DNA of 51,416 nucleotides, from contig CABSIM010000012.1 of the NCBI GenBank assembly GCA_902477765.1, forward strand, positions 1 to 51,416, read 5' to 3'. The notes beneath the pieces are model-generated. The model was not told the DNA's origin and did no database searches. It saw nothing but the letters and a program-made list of their open reading frames with translations. Both the position numbers and the translations under genes were made by a program. Position 1 is the first letter of the stretch, and every line of letters starts with the position of its first letter. Origin of the DNA: an uncultured Clostridiaceae bacterium (GTDB taxonomy: Bacteria > Bacillota > Clostridia > Lachnospirales > Lachnospiraceae). This document shows positions 42,533 to 49,591 of the stretch, piece by piece.

Positions 42533-42679
42533 CTAGCGGTTGCTGTTCTCGCAGCTCTGGTTTCCTACTGTGCAGGATGTCTTGCATGCAGACTGGCAGG
42601 ATGTCTGGCACTCGCCGCAGCCGCCTTTCTTCATGCTGTTCTTCAGTGTGCTGGAGCTTAATGTCTTTACGTGTTTCAT
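42533..42679 (-). CDS. scfA: SCIFF ranthipeptide precursor (six cysteines in forty-five residues)
   Basis: 48 residues, starting MKHVKTLSSSTLKNSMKKGG. The six cysteines at positions 21, 24, 28, 32, 36 and 43 give the SCIFF spacing, and GECQTSCQSACKTSCTVGNQ matches the highly conserved core. Such peptides occur in nearly all Clostridia; in studied species the mature form is linked to quorum-type signalling. The ATG at 42679 has AGGAGG eight bases upstream and a strong promoter lies 90-120 bases away. No dedicated protease or exporter gene is adjacent apart from the sec genes. Confidence 0.95.
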   Translation of the reverse strand: MKHVKTLSSSTLKNSMKKGGCGECQTSCQSACKTSCTVGNQSCENSNR

Positions 42680-42770
42680 TTCTGAATCCTCCTGTTCCTT
42701 TTTCTATCCAGGCAGGCAGCCCCGCTTTCTCAGGGCATAGTACGCCTGCTTTTTTCAAACTCGTGAACCG

Positions 42771-42799
42771 ATTATACCATAGTAATTCTCATTATGCAA
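42771..42799 (-). promoter_or_regulatory. Sigma-A promoter of scfA
   Basis: On the minus strand TTGCAT (42794-42799), a 17-base spacer and TATAAT (42771-42776). The leader to the scfA ATG is about 85 bases. Confidence 0.85.
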
Positions 42800-42873
42800 T
42801 AGGGATAATCCGGCGGTTTCCCGAATATACTGGAGCAGAAAGCAGTTGAAATTCCCTGCGGAAAGGAGATTTT

Positions 42874-43233
42874 ATGGCGAATTCCAAACCCTGGCTCCTC
42901 ATAAAAACCCTGCTGATCACTTACGTGATTTCCGGTATCCTGATGCTCTGCCTTGCCCTGGCGCTTTACAGATTCCGTCTTCCGGAAACCCAGATCAGCC
43001 TCGGCATCAATGCCATCTACGTTCTTTCCTGCCTCATCGGAGGAATCCTTGCAGGAAAGGTCATGAAAAGCCGGCGTTTTCTGTGGGGACTTCTCACCGG
43101 TCTCCTGTATTTTGCAGCCCTGTTTCTCATGTCCTGGCTCCAGAACGGCGGAATCACGGATACGCCGGTGCAGATCGGCACCGTTCTCGGCATGTGCGCC
43201 CTGAGCGGAATGGCAGGAGGGATGCTCAGCTGA
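42874..43233 (+). CDS. TIGR04086-like four-span membrane protein
   Basis: 119 residues with four predicted membrane spans: LLIKTLLITYVISGILMLCL near 8-27, one near 45-62 with CLIGGILAGKVMKSRRFLWG, and two more that end at the C-terminus (GMCALSGMAGGMLS). This matches the TIGR04086 family of small Firmicutes membrane proteins of unknown role, often found near the SCIFF/yajC genes; that neighbourhood is from memory. AAAGGAG lies before the ATG. It is transcribed divergently from scfA across a 194-base gap. The terminator begins inside its last codons. Confidence 0.75.
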   Translation: MANSKPWLLIKTLLITYVISGILMLCLALALYRFRLPETQISLGINAIYVLSCLIGGILAGKVMKSRRFLWGLLTGLLYFAALFLMSWLQNGGITDTPVQIGTVLGMCALSGMAGGMLS

Positions 43234-43272
43234 GGCGGCCGGCCGGCCGCTTCTCTGTGCATCCCTCTTTTT
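43217..43272 (+). terminator. Terminator overlapping the end of the TIGR04086-like gene
   Basis: GAGGGATGC (43217-43225, coding) pairs with GCATCCCTC (43259-43267), enclosing a GGCCGGCC-rich inner stem, and TTTTT follows. The left arm is made of the gene's last codons. Confidence 0.85.
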
Positions 43273-43375
43273 ATGGCTCCCATATTCTTTTCTCTGTCTG
43301 TCAGTGCTTCAGAATATTCACTTCAGAGCAGTAAATTTTTGTATCATCTGCACAATCTGCAAGACTTCCAATTCA

Positions 43376-43431
43376 TGAAAAAGAGGGCACCCCAAAAGTC
43401 ATTCCGTGACTTGAGGGGTACCCTCTTTTTC
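43376..43431. terminator. Bidirectional terminator after the Na+-pump operon
   Basis: A near-perfect stem of about 24 pairs: AAAAAGAGGG and CCCTCTTTTT outer arms, ACCCC/GGGGT and AAGTCA/TGACTT inside, loop TTCCG. A/T runs on both sides let it work in both directions. It lies 18 bases after the 40-codon gene's stop. Confidence 0.9.
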
Positions 43432-43449
43432 CACACTTACAGTCTTCTT

Positions 43450-43572
43450 TTATTTATGACTACCTGTTTTGGAAAGCAGGTATACCACCAGTGCAAGAAT
43501 TGCAATAACAACAAAAATTCCGACCATGCCCTTCCACATCATTCCGAGGGCCATCAATACATTTGCGTTCAT
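43450..43572 (-). CDS. 40-residue single-span membrane peptide, OadG-like position
   Basis: MNANVLMALGMMWKGMVGIF begins the peptide; residues 9-34 form one hydrophobic helix (GMVGIFVVIAILALVVYLL) and the tail SKTGSHK is basic. AGGAGGGG lies six bases before the ATG, and the gap to the beta-subunit gene is 12 bases, so it is translated with it. Short gamma or accessory subunits of Na+-pumping decarboxylases begin with a similar GMxxxFxVLxxL helix, so I infer a role in assembling or stabilising the beta subunit. It is too short for a full OadG with its metal-binding tail. Confidence 0.75.
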   Translation of the reverse strand: MNANVLMALGMMWKGMVGIFVVIAILALVVYLLSKTGSHK

Positions 43573-43584
43573 ACGTTTCCCCTC

Positions 43585-44712
43585 CTACATAAAGAATCCC
43601 AGTACAATACCGCCGGCTACGGCAGAAGCCACCTGTCCGGAAACATTGGCACCGATGGCGTGCATCAGCAGATGGTTGGTACGGTCTTCGGCAATTCCCA
43701 TTTTTTCAACCACACGTGCTGACATGGGGAACGCAGAAATACCTGCAGCACCGATCATGGGGTTGATCTTTGTTTTGGAAAACAGGTTCAGGACCTTGGC
43801 GAACATAACGCCGCCTACGGTATCAAATACGAATGCAAACAGTCCCAGAGCCATGATCATAAGGGTCTGAGGAGTTACGAACTGCTCTGCTCTCATGGAG
43901 AAGGAGATGGTAATTCCCAGAAGCAGAGTGATCAGGTTTGCCAGAGAGTGCTGAGCCGTTTCAGAAAGGCTCGTCAGCGCACCGCATTCACGGATCAGGT
44001 TGCCGAACATCAGGAATCCCACCAGAGATACAGAAGCCGGAGCCACCAGACCTGCAATAAACGTAACCAGAATCGGGAATGCAATCCTTGTAAAGCGGCT
44101 TACATTTCCGGGCTGATAGGGCATCTGGATCATACGTTCTTTCTTGGTGGTAACAGCTTTGATCACTGCCGGCTGAATGATCGGCACCAGTGCCATATAC
44201 GAATAAGCTGCCACCGCAATGGCTCCGATATAGTTGGACTTCAGAACCTGGGACACCAGAATGGAAGTGGGGCCGTCAGCCGCACCGATGATACCGATGG
44301 ATGCGGCATCCTTAAGATCAAATCCCAGCACTGCAGCCAGTACAATGGTAAAGAAAATACCGAACTGGGCAGCGGCACCGAACAGGAACATTTTGGGGTT
44401 GGACAGCAGCGGTCCGAAATCGATCATGGCGCCGATACCGATGAACAGAAGAAGCGGAAATGCCTCGGATGCCTCGATTCCTGTTTCAAACAGCCACTGA
44501 ACGATACCATGTGTTTCTCCCACACCTTCCATCATCTGGTTCAGGGCTCCGCTGGCCGGTATATTGACCAGAATCGCACCGAATCCCATGGGCAGAAGCA
44601 GGGACGGCTCATAGTCTTTTTCAATTGCAAGGTAGATCAGAATGACGCCTACCACGTACATTACGATCTGCTGCCATGTGATGGACAGAAGACCGCTCCA
44701 AAGAAATTCCAT
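43585..44712 (-). CDS. oadB: Sodium-translocating decarboxylase beta subunit
   Basis: Membrane subunit that exports Na+ while releasing CO2 from a carboxylated biotin carrier. 375 residues with about nine to eleven spans. Conserved signatures: GIIGAADGPTSILVSQVL near 155-172 (with the Asp that binds Na+) and NPMIGAAGISAFPMSARVVEKMG near 310-330, given in part. The ATG at 44712 has AGGAGG nine bases upstream; the frame stays open for 67 codons further, but that covers the leader terminator. No alpha (carboxyltransferase) or biotin-carrier gene is adjacent, so the acid substrate (oxaloacetate, methylmalonyl-CoA or glutaconyl-CoA) cannot be assigned. Confidence 0.92.
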   Translation of the reverse strand: MEFLWSGLLSITWQQIVMYVVGVILIYLAIEKDYEPSLLLPMGFGAILVNIPASGALNQMMEGVGETHGIVQWLFETGIEASEAFPLLLFIGIGAMIDFGPLLSNPKMFLFGAAAQFGIFFTIVLAAVLGFDLKDAASIGIIGAADGPTSILVSQVLKSNYIGAIAVAAYSYMALVPIIQPAVIKAVTTKKERMIQMPYQPGNVSRFTRIAFPILVTFIAGLVAPASVSLVGFLMFGNLIRECGALTSLSETAQHSLANLITLLLGITISFSMRAEQFVTPQTLMIMALGLFAFVFDTVGGVMFAKVLNLFSKTKINPMIGAAGISAFPMSARVVEKMGIAEDRTNHLLMHAIGANVSGQVASAVAGGIVLGFFM

Positions 44713-44810
44713 ACTGATTTTCCTCCTTATGATTTCGGGAGCAGACACGCTGTATCCGACCTGCGGAAGTCTGCACAGGAAGGCACACGGCGTTTTTCCT
44801 GTAACAAAAA

Positions 44811-44930
44811 AGACTTTCTGCAGACAGCTGCCGCTGTCCGCAAAAAGTCTCGTTACCGAGTCCGGTATGCACCGCCAGGCGTCAAAGCCGCGATTGTTGA
44901 CGGTACATTTCAACTACTCCCTTTTTGGTT
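44811..44930 (-). promoter_or_regulatory. Riboswitch-like attenuator leader of oadB
   Basis: The transcript should start near 44930. Its first bases give a 7-bp stem CAAAAAG/CTTTTTG (44921-44927 with 44841-44847) closing a domain with GGGAGTAG, a GTCAA/TTGAC hairpin (44881-44901) and a TACCG-GACT-CGGTA hairpin (44854-44867). The 3' strand of the closing stem is also the 5' arm of a strong terminator (44811-44850, 16 of 18 pairs, then TTTTT). The two folds exclude each other, which is the layout of an ON riboswitch. AAAAAGGGAGTAG and the end CGAGACTTTTTGC resemble the yybP-ykoY (Mn2+) class; the downstream Na+ pump would rather suggest a Na+ sensor. The class is unresolved. Confidence 0.65.
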
Positions 44931-44936
44931 GTTTAA

Positions 44937-44965
44937 AATATAAAATGTTTGAGAAAAAAAGTCAA
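44937..44965 (-). promoter_or_regulatory. Sigma-A promoter of the oadB transcript
   Basis: On the minus strand TTGACT (44960-44965), a 17-base spacer and TATATT (44937-44942). It starts nine bases after the corC-type stop codon. Confidence 0.8.
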
Positions 44966-44974
44966 GAGATAATC

Positions 44975-46252
44975 TTAATTTTCCTCATCTTTAGCATTTT
45001 CTTTGCTGAGAAGATAAATATGGATCTTATCGATCCGGTTTCTGTCCATTTTTTCCACCACAAAGCGAAGATTTTCATAAGTAACCTCTTCGCCTGTTTC
45101 AGGCAGATGATCCAGAAGGCCGATCACAAAACCTCCTATGGAGTCGTAATCCTCCGACTTAAGATTCAGGCCCAGCTGGTCATTGAGATCATCCAGCTTG
45201 GTGGACGCCTCCACAATGTACTCATCCGGTCCTGCCTTGCAGATGAGATCCTCTTCATCTTCATCGTATTCATCCCGGATTTCACCGACGATCTCCTCCA
45301 GCATATCCTCCAGAGTGATCAGTCCGGCGGTGGCACCGTATTCATCCAGAACAATGGCAATATTATTCTGTGTCTTTCTCAGTTCCACCATGAGCTCCGT
45401 GGTCTTTTTAAACTCGTAGGTATACAGCGGTTCCCGCAGATAATCCCGGAGACAGAATTTCTGTCCGGGTTTCGCCAGAAGCAGGTCTTTAATATTGATG
45501 ATGCCGATCACATTGTCCGTGGTTTCTTCAAACACCGGATACCGGGTATACTTTTCCTGACGGAATACCTCAATGACCTCTTCGTATGTGGAATTGACAT
45601 CCACAAATGTCATGTCGATCCTGGGGACCATAATATCTTTGGCCACCGAATCACCAAAGTCGAACACATTATAGATCATCTTCTTCTCATCCGACTCGAT
45701 GACGCCCTCTTCATGGCTGACTTCCACAATGGTCCTCAGTTCATCCTCGGTAATGGCATCCTGCTTTTTGTTGGGATCAATATGAAGAATCTTCAGCACC
45801 ACCATGGACATCTGATTCACAATGAAAATCACCGGAGTCAGTACCTGCATGATGGCATAAATCGGCTTCGCGAACCGCAGCGCAATGGATTCCGCGTACA
45901 GAGTGGCTGTTGTCTTCGGGGTAATTTCTCCGAACAGAAGCACCAGAAGCGTCAGCACTCCTGTGGCTATTCCCACATACTTATCGCCAAACGCCCGGGT
46001 CACAATGACCGTCATAAGCGAAGATGCCGAAAGATTGACGATGTTGTTGCCAATCAGTATCGCGCTCAGCATCTTTGGCTGGTTATCGAGTATCTTTGAT
46101 AAAACGACCGCACTGCTGAGTCCGGCTTCCGCCAGATTTCTGACACGGATCTTGTTTACCGTGATCATGGCTGTCTCAGACGAAGAAAAAAATGCGGACA
46201 ATGCCAGTAGCCCGATTACAATAAGTATCTGTAGGGCTTGCCCTGAATCCAA
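44975..46252 (-). CDS. CNNM/CorC-HlyC family membrane protein with CBS domains
   Basis: About 425 residues. An N-terminal DUF21/CNNM transmembrane domain (spans near 5-25, 60-80, 95-115 and 130-150) begins GQALQILIVIGLLALSAFFSSSETA. A CBS pair (about 210-335) has DIMVPRIDMTFVDVN and YPVFEETTDNVIGIINIKDL, in part, and a C-terminal CorC_HlyC domain has a poly-acidic stretch (DEYDEDEEDLI). Family members export Mg2+ or Co2+ or regulate such transport; many are mis-called hemolysins. The start is probably TTG at 46252 (nine bases after AGGAG); TTG at 46261 abuts the ribosome binding site. Confidence 0.88.
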   Translation of the reverse strand: MDSGQALQILIVIGLLALSAFFSSSETAMITVNKIRVRNLAEAGLSSAVVLSKILDNQPKMLSAILIGNNIVNLSASSLMTVIVTRAFGDKYVGIATGVLTLLVLLFGEITPKTTATLYAESIALRFAKPIYAIMQVLTPVIFIVNQMSMVVLKILHIDPNKKQDAITEDELRTIVEVSHEEGVIESDEKKMIYNVFDFGDSVAKDIMVPRIDMTFVDVNSTYEEVIEVFRQEKYTRYPVFEETTDNVIGIINIKDLLLAKPGQKFCLRDYLREPLYTYEFKKTTELMVELRKTQNNIAIVLDEYGATAGLITLEDMLEEIVGEIRDEYDEDEEDLICKAGPDEYIVEASTKLDDLNDQLGLNLKSEDYDSIGGFVIGLLDHLPETGEEVTYENLRFVVEKMDRNRIDKIHIYLLSKENAKDEEN

Positions 46253-46344
46253 AAAAACCAACTCCTATTTCATTATAAATTTTTCCGGCCGTCCGGCCGG
46301 AAATGCGTGATCCTGCAGGGATCTTCCGCAGGATATCGCTTTTA

Positions 46345-46373
46345 ATTTTACAATATCGCTCCCCGGCTGTCAA
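46345..46373 (-). promoter_or_regulatory. Sigma-A promoter of the CorC-type gene, with hairpin leader
   Basis: On the minus strand TTGACA (46368-46373), a 17-base spacer and TAAAAT (46345-46350). The leader forms two perfect hairpins (46310-46334 with 7-bp arms; 46282-46303 with 9-bp arms and a 4-base loop). The second is not followed by a T run, so it is not a plain terminator. Confidence 0.85.
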
Positions 46374-46424
46374 TAGTTTCCTGACCGCCTCCGGCGCTGT
46401 CCGGCCGCCTGCAGGCAGCTTTTT

Positions 46425-47096
46425 CTATCCTCTGGCTGCGCGGCGGACCTGTTCCATGGCCTTCTTTACCGCCGGAATCTGAAGGATGATCACCGTTGCC
46501 AGTGCTTCCAGGCCGATATACGCATAATTGTACAGGATCGGATAGACTGCTGTCAGCTGCTGCGGGAAATTATCCGGCATATAGTCCATCCAGTAAAGGT
46601 ATCCTCCGAGTGCATGAAACACACCGCGCATGAAAGCCCCCAGGAGATATCCCTTGACCAGGCCGCCTCTGGAATTCATGAACAGTCCGGAAAGTCCCAG
46701 TGCCGCAAACGCCAGCACGTAATCACAGCAGACCTGAAATCCCGAAAGCACATACGGTTCCTGAAGGAACTGAAGAATGCCGTATGCAAGCCCTGTCATG
46801 ACTCCGGCCTTCACCCCGTACCAGTAGCCCACAAGACAGATAAACAGCATGCTGCAGAGAGTCACGGAACCTCCCCACGGCATTTTCACGACACGGATAT
46901 AAGATGTCAGAAACGCCAGGGCAATGGCTGCCGCACAGTAAGTCAGCTCTCTTGCGGACATGCCGCGGCCGCTTTTTCTTTTTCCCTGTCCCGCCAGAAA
47001 TGCCGCTGCCAGCAGGAACAGGATGCCTGCCAGAACGGATACGCCGTAGCCGGCGCCTGTAAGACCGCCGTCCTCTGTTACCAGAAACTGAAACAT
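46425..47096 (-). CDS. thiT: Thiamine ECF transporter S component ThiT
   Basis: Substrate-binding membrane subunit for thiamine uptake. 223 residues with an extra N-terminal span (about 12-32), then the six-span ThiT core: ELTYCAAAIALAFLTSYIRV near 50, KMPWGGSVTLCSMLFICLVG near 71, and the thiamine-contacting GYLYWMDYMPDNFP near 165 with Trp, Tyr and Asp. It works with a shared EcfA/EcfA'/EcfT module encoded elsewhere. The ATG at 47096 lies seven bases after AAGGAGG, and that Shine-Dalgarno sequence is part of the riboswitch platform stem. Confidence 0.93.
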   Translation of the reverse strand: MFQFLVTEDGGLTGAGYGVSVLAGILFLLAAAFLAGQGKRKSGRGMSARELTYCAAAIALAFLTSYIRVVKMPWGGSVTLCSMLFICLVGYWYGVKAGVMTGLAYGILQFLQEPYVLSGFQVCCDYVLAFAALGLSGLFMNSRGGLVKGYLLGAFMRGVFHALGGYLYWMDYMPDNFPQQLTAVYPILYNYAYIGLEALATVIILQIPAVKKAMEQVRRAARG

Positions 47097-47262
47097 AAAA
47101 AAACCTCCTTGCACATTACGAAGGAGGGGTGTCCTGCTGAACTGCCGGAATCTGTCCGGTCTCTTGCTTCCTTACGCCGGTATTACCCGGTTCAAGTGAT
47201 GAGGGTTCTGGCCTGTGCCATTCTCAGCGTCATCGCACCCCTAGCTTCTTTTGTGATTTTCA
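47097..47262 (-). promoter_or_regulatory. TPP riboswitch controlling thiT
   Basis: The aptamer (about 47163-47250) contains the THI-box landmarks in order on the minus strand: GGGGTGCGATGACGCTGAGA, then ACCCTCATCACTTGAACC, GGGTAATACCGGCGTAAGG. The expression platform (47097-47127) is a hairpin CCTCCTT/AAGGAGG with a 10-base loop, followed by TTTTTTT. The right arm is the thiT Shine-Dalgarno sequence, so ligand-bound folding would both hide the ribosome binding site and resemble a terminator. Confidence 0.95.
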
Positions 47263-47268
47263 TGGGTA

Positions 47269-47297
47269 AGTATATAGCGATATCCCTGAAAAGTCAA
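47269..47297 (-). promoter_or_regulatory. Sigma-A promoter of thiT
   Basis: On the minus strand TTGACT (47292-47297), a 17-base spacer and TATACT (47269-47274), ending about 20 bases before the TPP aptamer. Confidence 0.85.
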
Positions 47298-47340
47298 TGA
47301 AGTCCCATGCTTTCCGGATTTCTTTCAGGCCTGTCTTTTT

Positions 47341-47381
47341 GTTGACATATCAACTTTCCTTTTATATAATTGATATATCAA
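47341..47381 (+). promoter_or_regulatory. MarR-regulated promoter with two palindromic operators
   Basis: TTGACA (47342-47347), 17 bases, TATAAT (47365-47370). TTGACATATCAA (47342-47353) covers the -35 and TTGATATATCAA (47370-47381, a perfect palindrome) starts at the last base of the -10. The two differ at one base and are 28 bases apart, nearly three helical turns, as expected for MarR dimers repressing their own operon. Confidence 0.88.
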
Positions 47382-47420
47382 CAATTTTCCGTATGAAAAC
47401 AGAAAAGGGGGTTTTCCGTT

Positions 47421-47873
47421 ATGGAACATTCCGCATCCATCAGCCGAAGCATCCGGAGACTGTACCGGCTGGCCCAGAAGTATTCCATGGCCCGCATGGA
47501 ACATCCGGAGCTGACGCCTTCCGAACTTCAGGTTCTCCGCCATGTGGGCTTTCACGGTGAAGTCAGCCAGCGCCATCTGGCGGAAGATATGAATGTCGAT
47601 AAGGCCATGGTATCCCGAATCCTTCAGAAACTGGAAAAAATGGGATATCTGGTCCGCAGGGAAGATGAACATGACGCCAGATCCAAGAAAGTCACCGCCC
47701 TGCCGGCGGCCAGGGAGATTCACCTGATGAGCCGCAGCTTTTCCGAAGAATTTTTTGACCGTCTTACGGAAGACATTCCCGAAGATCAGCTGGAACTTTT
47801 CACCCGTCTTCTGGAGGAAATGGTTGAAAAGGCCAGACTTATAAAAAAATCACAGGAGGAAGGCCAGCCATGA
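47421..47873 (+). CDS. MarR-family transcriptional regulator of an ABC exporter operon
   Basis: 150 residues with a winged helix: LTPSELQVLRHVGFHGEVSQ near 34-53, recognition helix NVDKAMVSRILQKLEKMGY near 61-79, wing LVRREDEHDARSKKVTAL near 80-97, flanked by dimerisation helices. The stop overlaps the exporter's start by four bases (ATGA), so it is co-translated with it. Two palindromes in its promoter suggest autorepression, released by a drug-like ligand that the exporter would remove. The ligand is unknown. Confidence 0.92.
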   Translation: MEHSASISRSIRRLYRLAQKYSMARMEHPELTPSELQVLRHVGFHGEVSQRHLAEDMNVDKAMVSRILQKLEKMGYLVRREDEHDARSKKVTALPAAREIHLMSRSFSEEFFDRLTEDIPEDQLELFTRLLEEMVEKARLIKKSQEEGQP

Positions 47874-49591
47874 AATTTTTTGCAGGGTATCTGAAACCGC
47901 ATGTGCCTACCATGGCTTTCGGTTTCCTGATCAAATTTTCCGGCACCATTGTCGACCTTCTGATTCCCTACATCCTGTCTTACATCATCGATGAAGTAAC
48001 TCCCAAAAACGATATTTCCCTGGTGGTGCTCTGGGGGCTTGCCATGATTGTCTGTGCCGCCCTGGTTTTTCTCTGCAACATCTGGGCCAACCGGGTGGCT
48101 GCCGCCGTGTCCAGGGATACCATCGAAGCCCTGAGGTATGATCTTTTTCATAAAATATCCTATCTTTCCAGTTCCCAGGTGGACCGTTTCACAATTCCGT
48201 CCCTGGTGACCAGAATGACCACGGATACCTACAACCTCCACAGAATGCTGAACATGGTGCAGCGTATGGGAGTCCGCGCGCCGATTCTTCTGGTGGGCGG
48301 CATCGTGGTCACCATGATCATCGACCCGGTCCTTTCCGGAATTCTCTGTATGCTGATTCCTTTCATGTCCGTCGTTGTGATCTATGTCAGCAGAAAAAGC
48401 GTGCCCATGTTTACCAAAGCGCAGGTCTCTGCAGACAACATGATCCGGGTGGTCCGTGAAAACGCCACAGGTATCCGGGTCATCAAGGCCCTGAGCCGCA
48501 CAGACCATGAAATCCGGCGTTTTGACCGGGTCAATTCCCAGCTGAATGCCGATGAAACCAGAGCCAATGTCACCATGGCCACCACCAGCCCCATCATCAA
48601 TCTTCTTCTGAATACGGGGCTTGTGCTTGTGGTGGCCGCCGGCGCGTTCCGTGTATCCTCCGGTCATATGAAGCCCGGTGCCATTGTGGCTTTTCTTACC
48701 TATTTTACCATTATTCTCAATGCGGTCATGTCCGTTTCCCGTCTGATCACCATGTATTCCAAAGCCGTGGCCAGCGCCGGAAGAATCGAAGAAGTCATGA
48801 CAACTCCTCCGGATATGGAAGTCTGCTCAGAAAATGAACCGGAACCCGATGGAAACCCGGAATTTCATCTGGAATTTGACCATGTGAGCTTTTCCTATAA
48901 CAAACGTGTCAAAAACCTGGACGACATCAGTTTTTCCCTGAAGCCAGGGCAGTCCCTGGGCATCATCGGTCCCACCGGTGCCGGAAAAAGCACCCTGGCA
49001 CAGCTGCTGCTGCGGTTCTATGACACCGACGAAGGACAGATCCGCATCAGCGGGCGTGATATCCGCACCTTCCCCCTTAAGGAACTCCGAGAAAAATTCG
49101 GCGTTGTCTTCCAGAATGACGTGCTGTTCCGGGAAAGCCTTCTTCAGAATATCGATATGGGACGGCGTCTGGAACAGGAAGCCATTGACGAAGCCGTCCG
49201 GATCGCTCAGGCTGCGGATTTCATTGCCGAAGCCGGGGGATACGGGCTGGATGTGGCTGCCAAAGGTGCCAATCTGAGCGGCGGACAGAAGCAGCGGGTC
49301 CTGATTGCCAGGGCTCTGGCCGGACGGCCTGAATTCCTGATTCTGGATGATTCTTCCAGTGCTCTGGATTACAAGACAGATGCCCGGTTCCGGACGGATC
49401 TGGCGGCATCTTTCTCCGGCACCACCACCATCATCATTGCCCAGAGGATCAGCTCCATTATGCATTGCGACCAGATCCTGGTGCTGGAAGACGGTCTTCC
49501 CCTGGGCCTCGGAACCCATGAAGAGCTGATGAAATCCTGTCCCGCCTACCGTGAAATCAGTGAGATTCAGATGGGAGGTGACGCAGCATGA
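47870..49591 (+). CDS. Heterodimeric ABC exporter, degenerate-site subunit
   Basis: 573 residues: six spans (about 15-300), then an ATPase domain with Walker A GPTGAGKSTLAQLLL near 370, Q-loop VVFQNDVLFRES, signature LSGGQKQRVLIARAL and Walker B EFLILDDSSSALD. The catalytic Glu after Walker B is Asp and the switch His is Gln (IIAQRISSI), so this subunit's own nucleotide site is degenerate. Overlaps marR by four bases at its start and the partner by four bases at its end. This asymmetry is typical of BmrC/D-like drug exporters. Confidence 0.92.
   Translation: MKFFAGYLKPHVPTMAFGFLIKFSGTIVDLLIPYILSYIIDEVTPKNDISLVVLWGLAMIVCAALVFLCNIWANRVAAAVSRDTIEALRYDLFHKISYLSSSQVDRFTIPSLVTRMTTDTYNLHRMLNMVQRMGVRAPILLVGGIVVTMIIDPVLSGILCMLIPFMSVVVIYVSRKSVPMFTKAQVSADNMIRVVRENATGIRVIKALSRTDHEIRRFDRVNSQLNADETRANVTMATTSPIINLLLNTGLVLVVAAGAFRVSSGHMKPGAIVAFLTYFTIILNAVMSVSRLITMYSKAVASAGRIEEVMTTPPDMEVCSENEPEPDGNPEFHLEFDHVSFSYNKRVKNLDDISFSLKPGQSLGIIGPTGAGKSTLAQLLLRFYDTDEGQIRISGRDIRTFPLKELREKFGVVFQNDVLFRESLLQNIDMGRRLEQEAIDEAVRIAQAADFIAEAGGYGLDVAAKGANLSGGQKQRVLIARALAGRPEFLILDDSSSALDYKTDARFRTDLAASFSGTTTIIIAQRISSIMHCDQILVLEDGLPLGLGTHEELMKSCPAYREISEIQMGGDAA

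Noticed and set aside
42777..42799. Fur-box-like AATGAGAATTAC inside the scfA promoter
   Set aside because: Only a partial match to the inverted-repeat Fur consensus and no second half-site; it is probably just an AT-rich spacer.
44713..44913. N-terminal extension of the decarboxylase beta subunit
   Set aside because: The 67 extra codons run through the leader hairpins and terminator, and the ribosome binding site supports the ATG at 44712.
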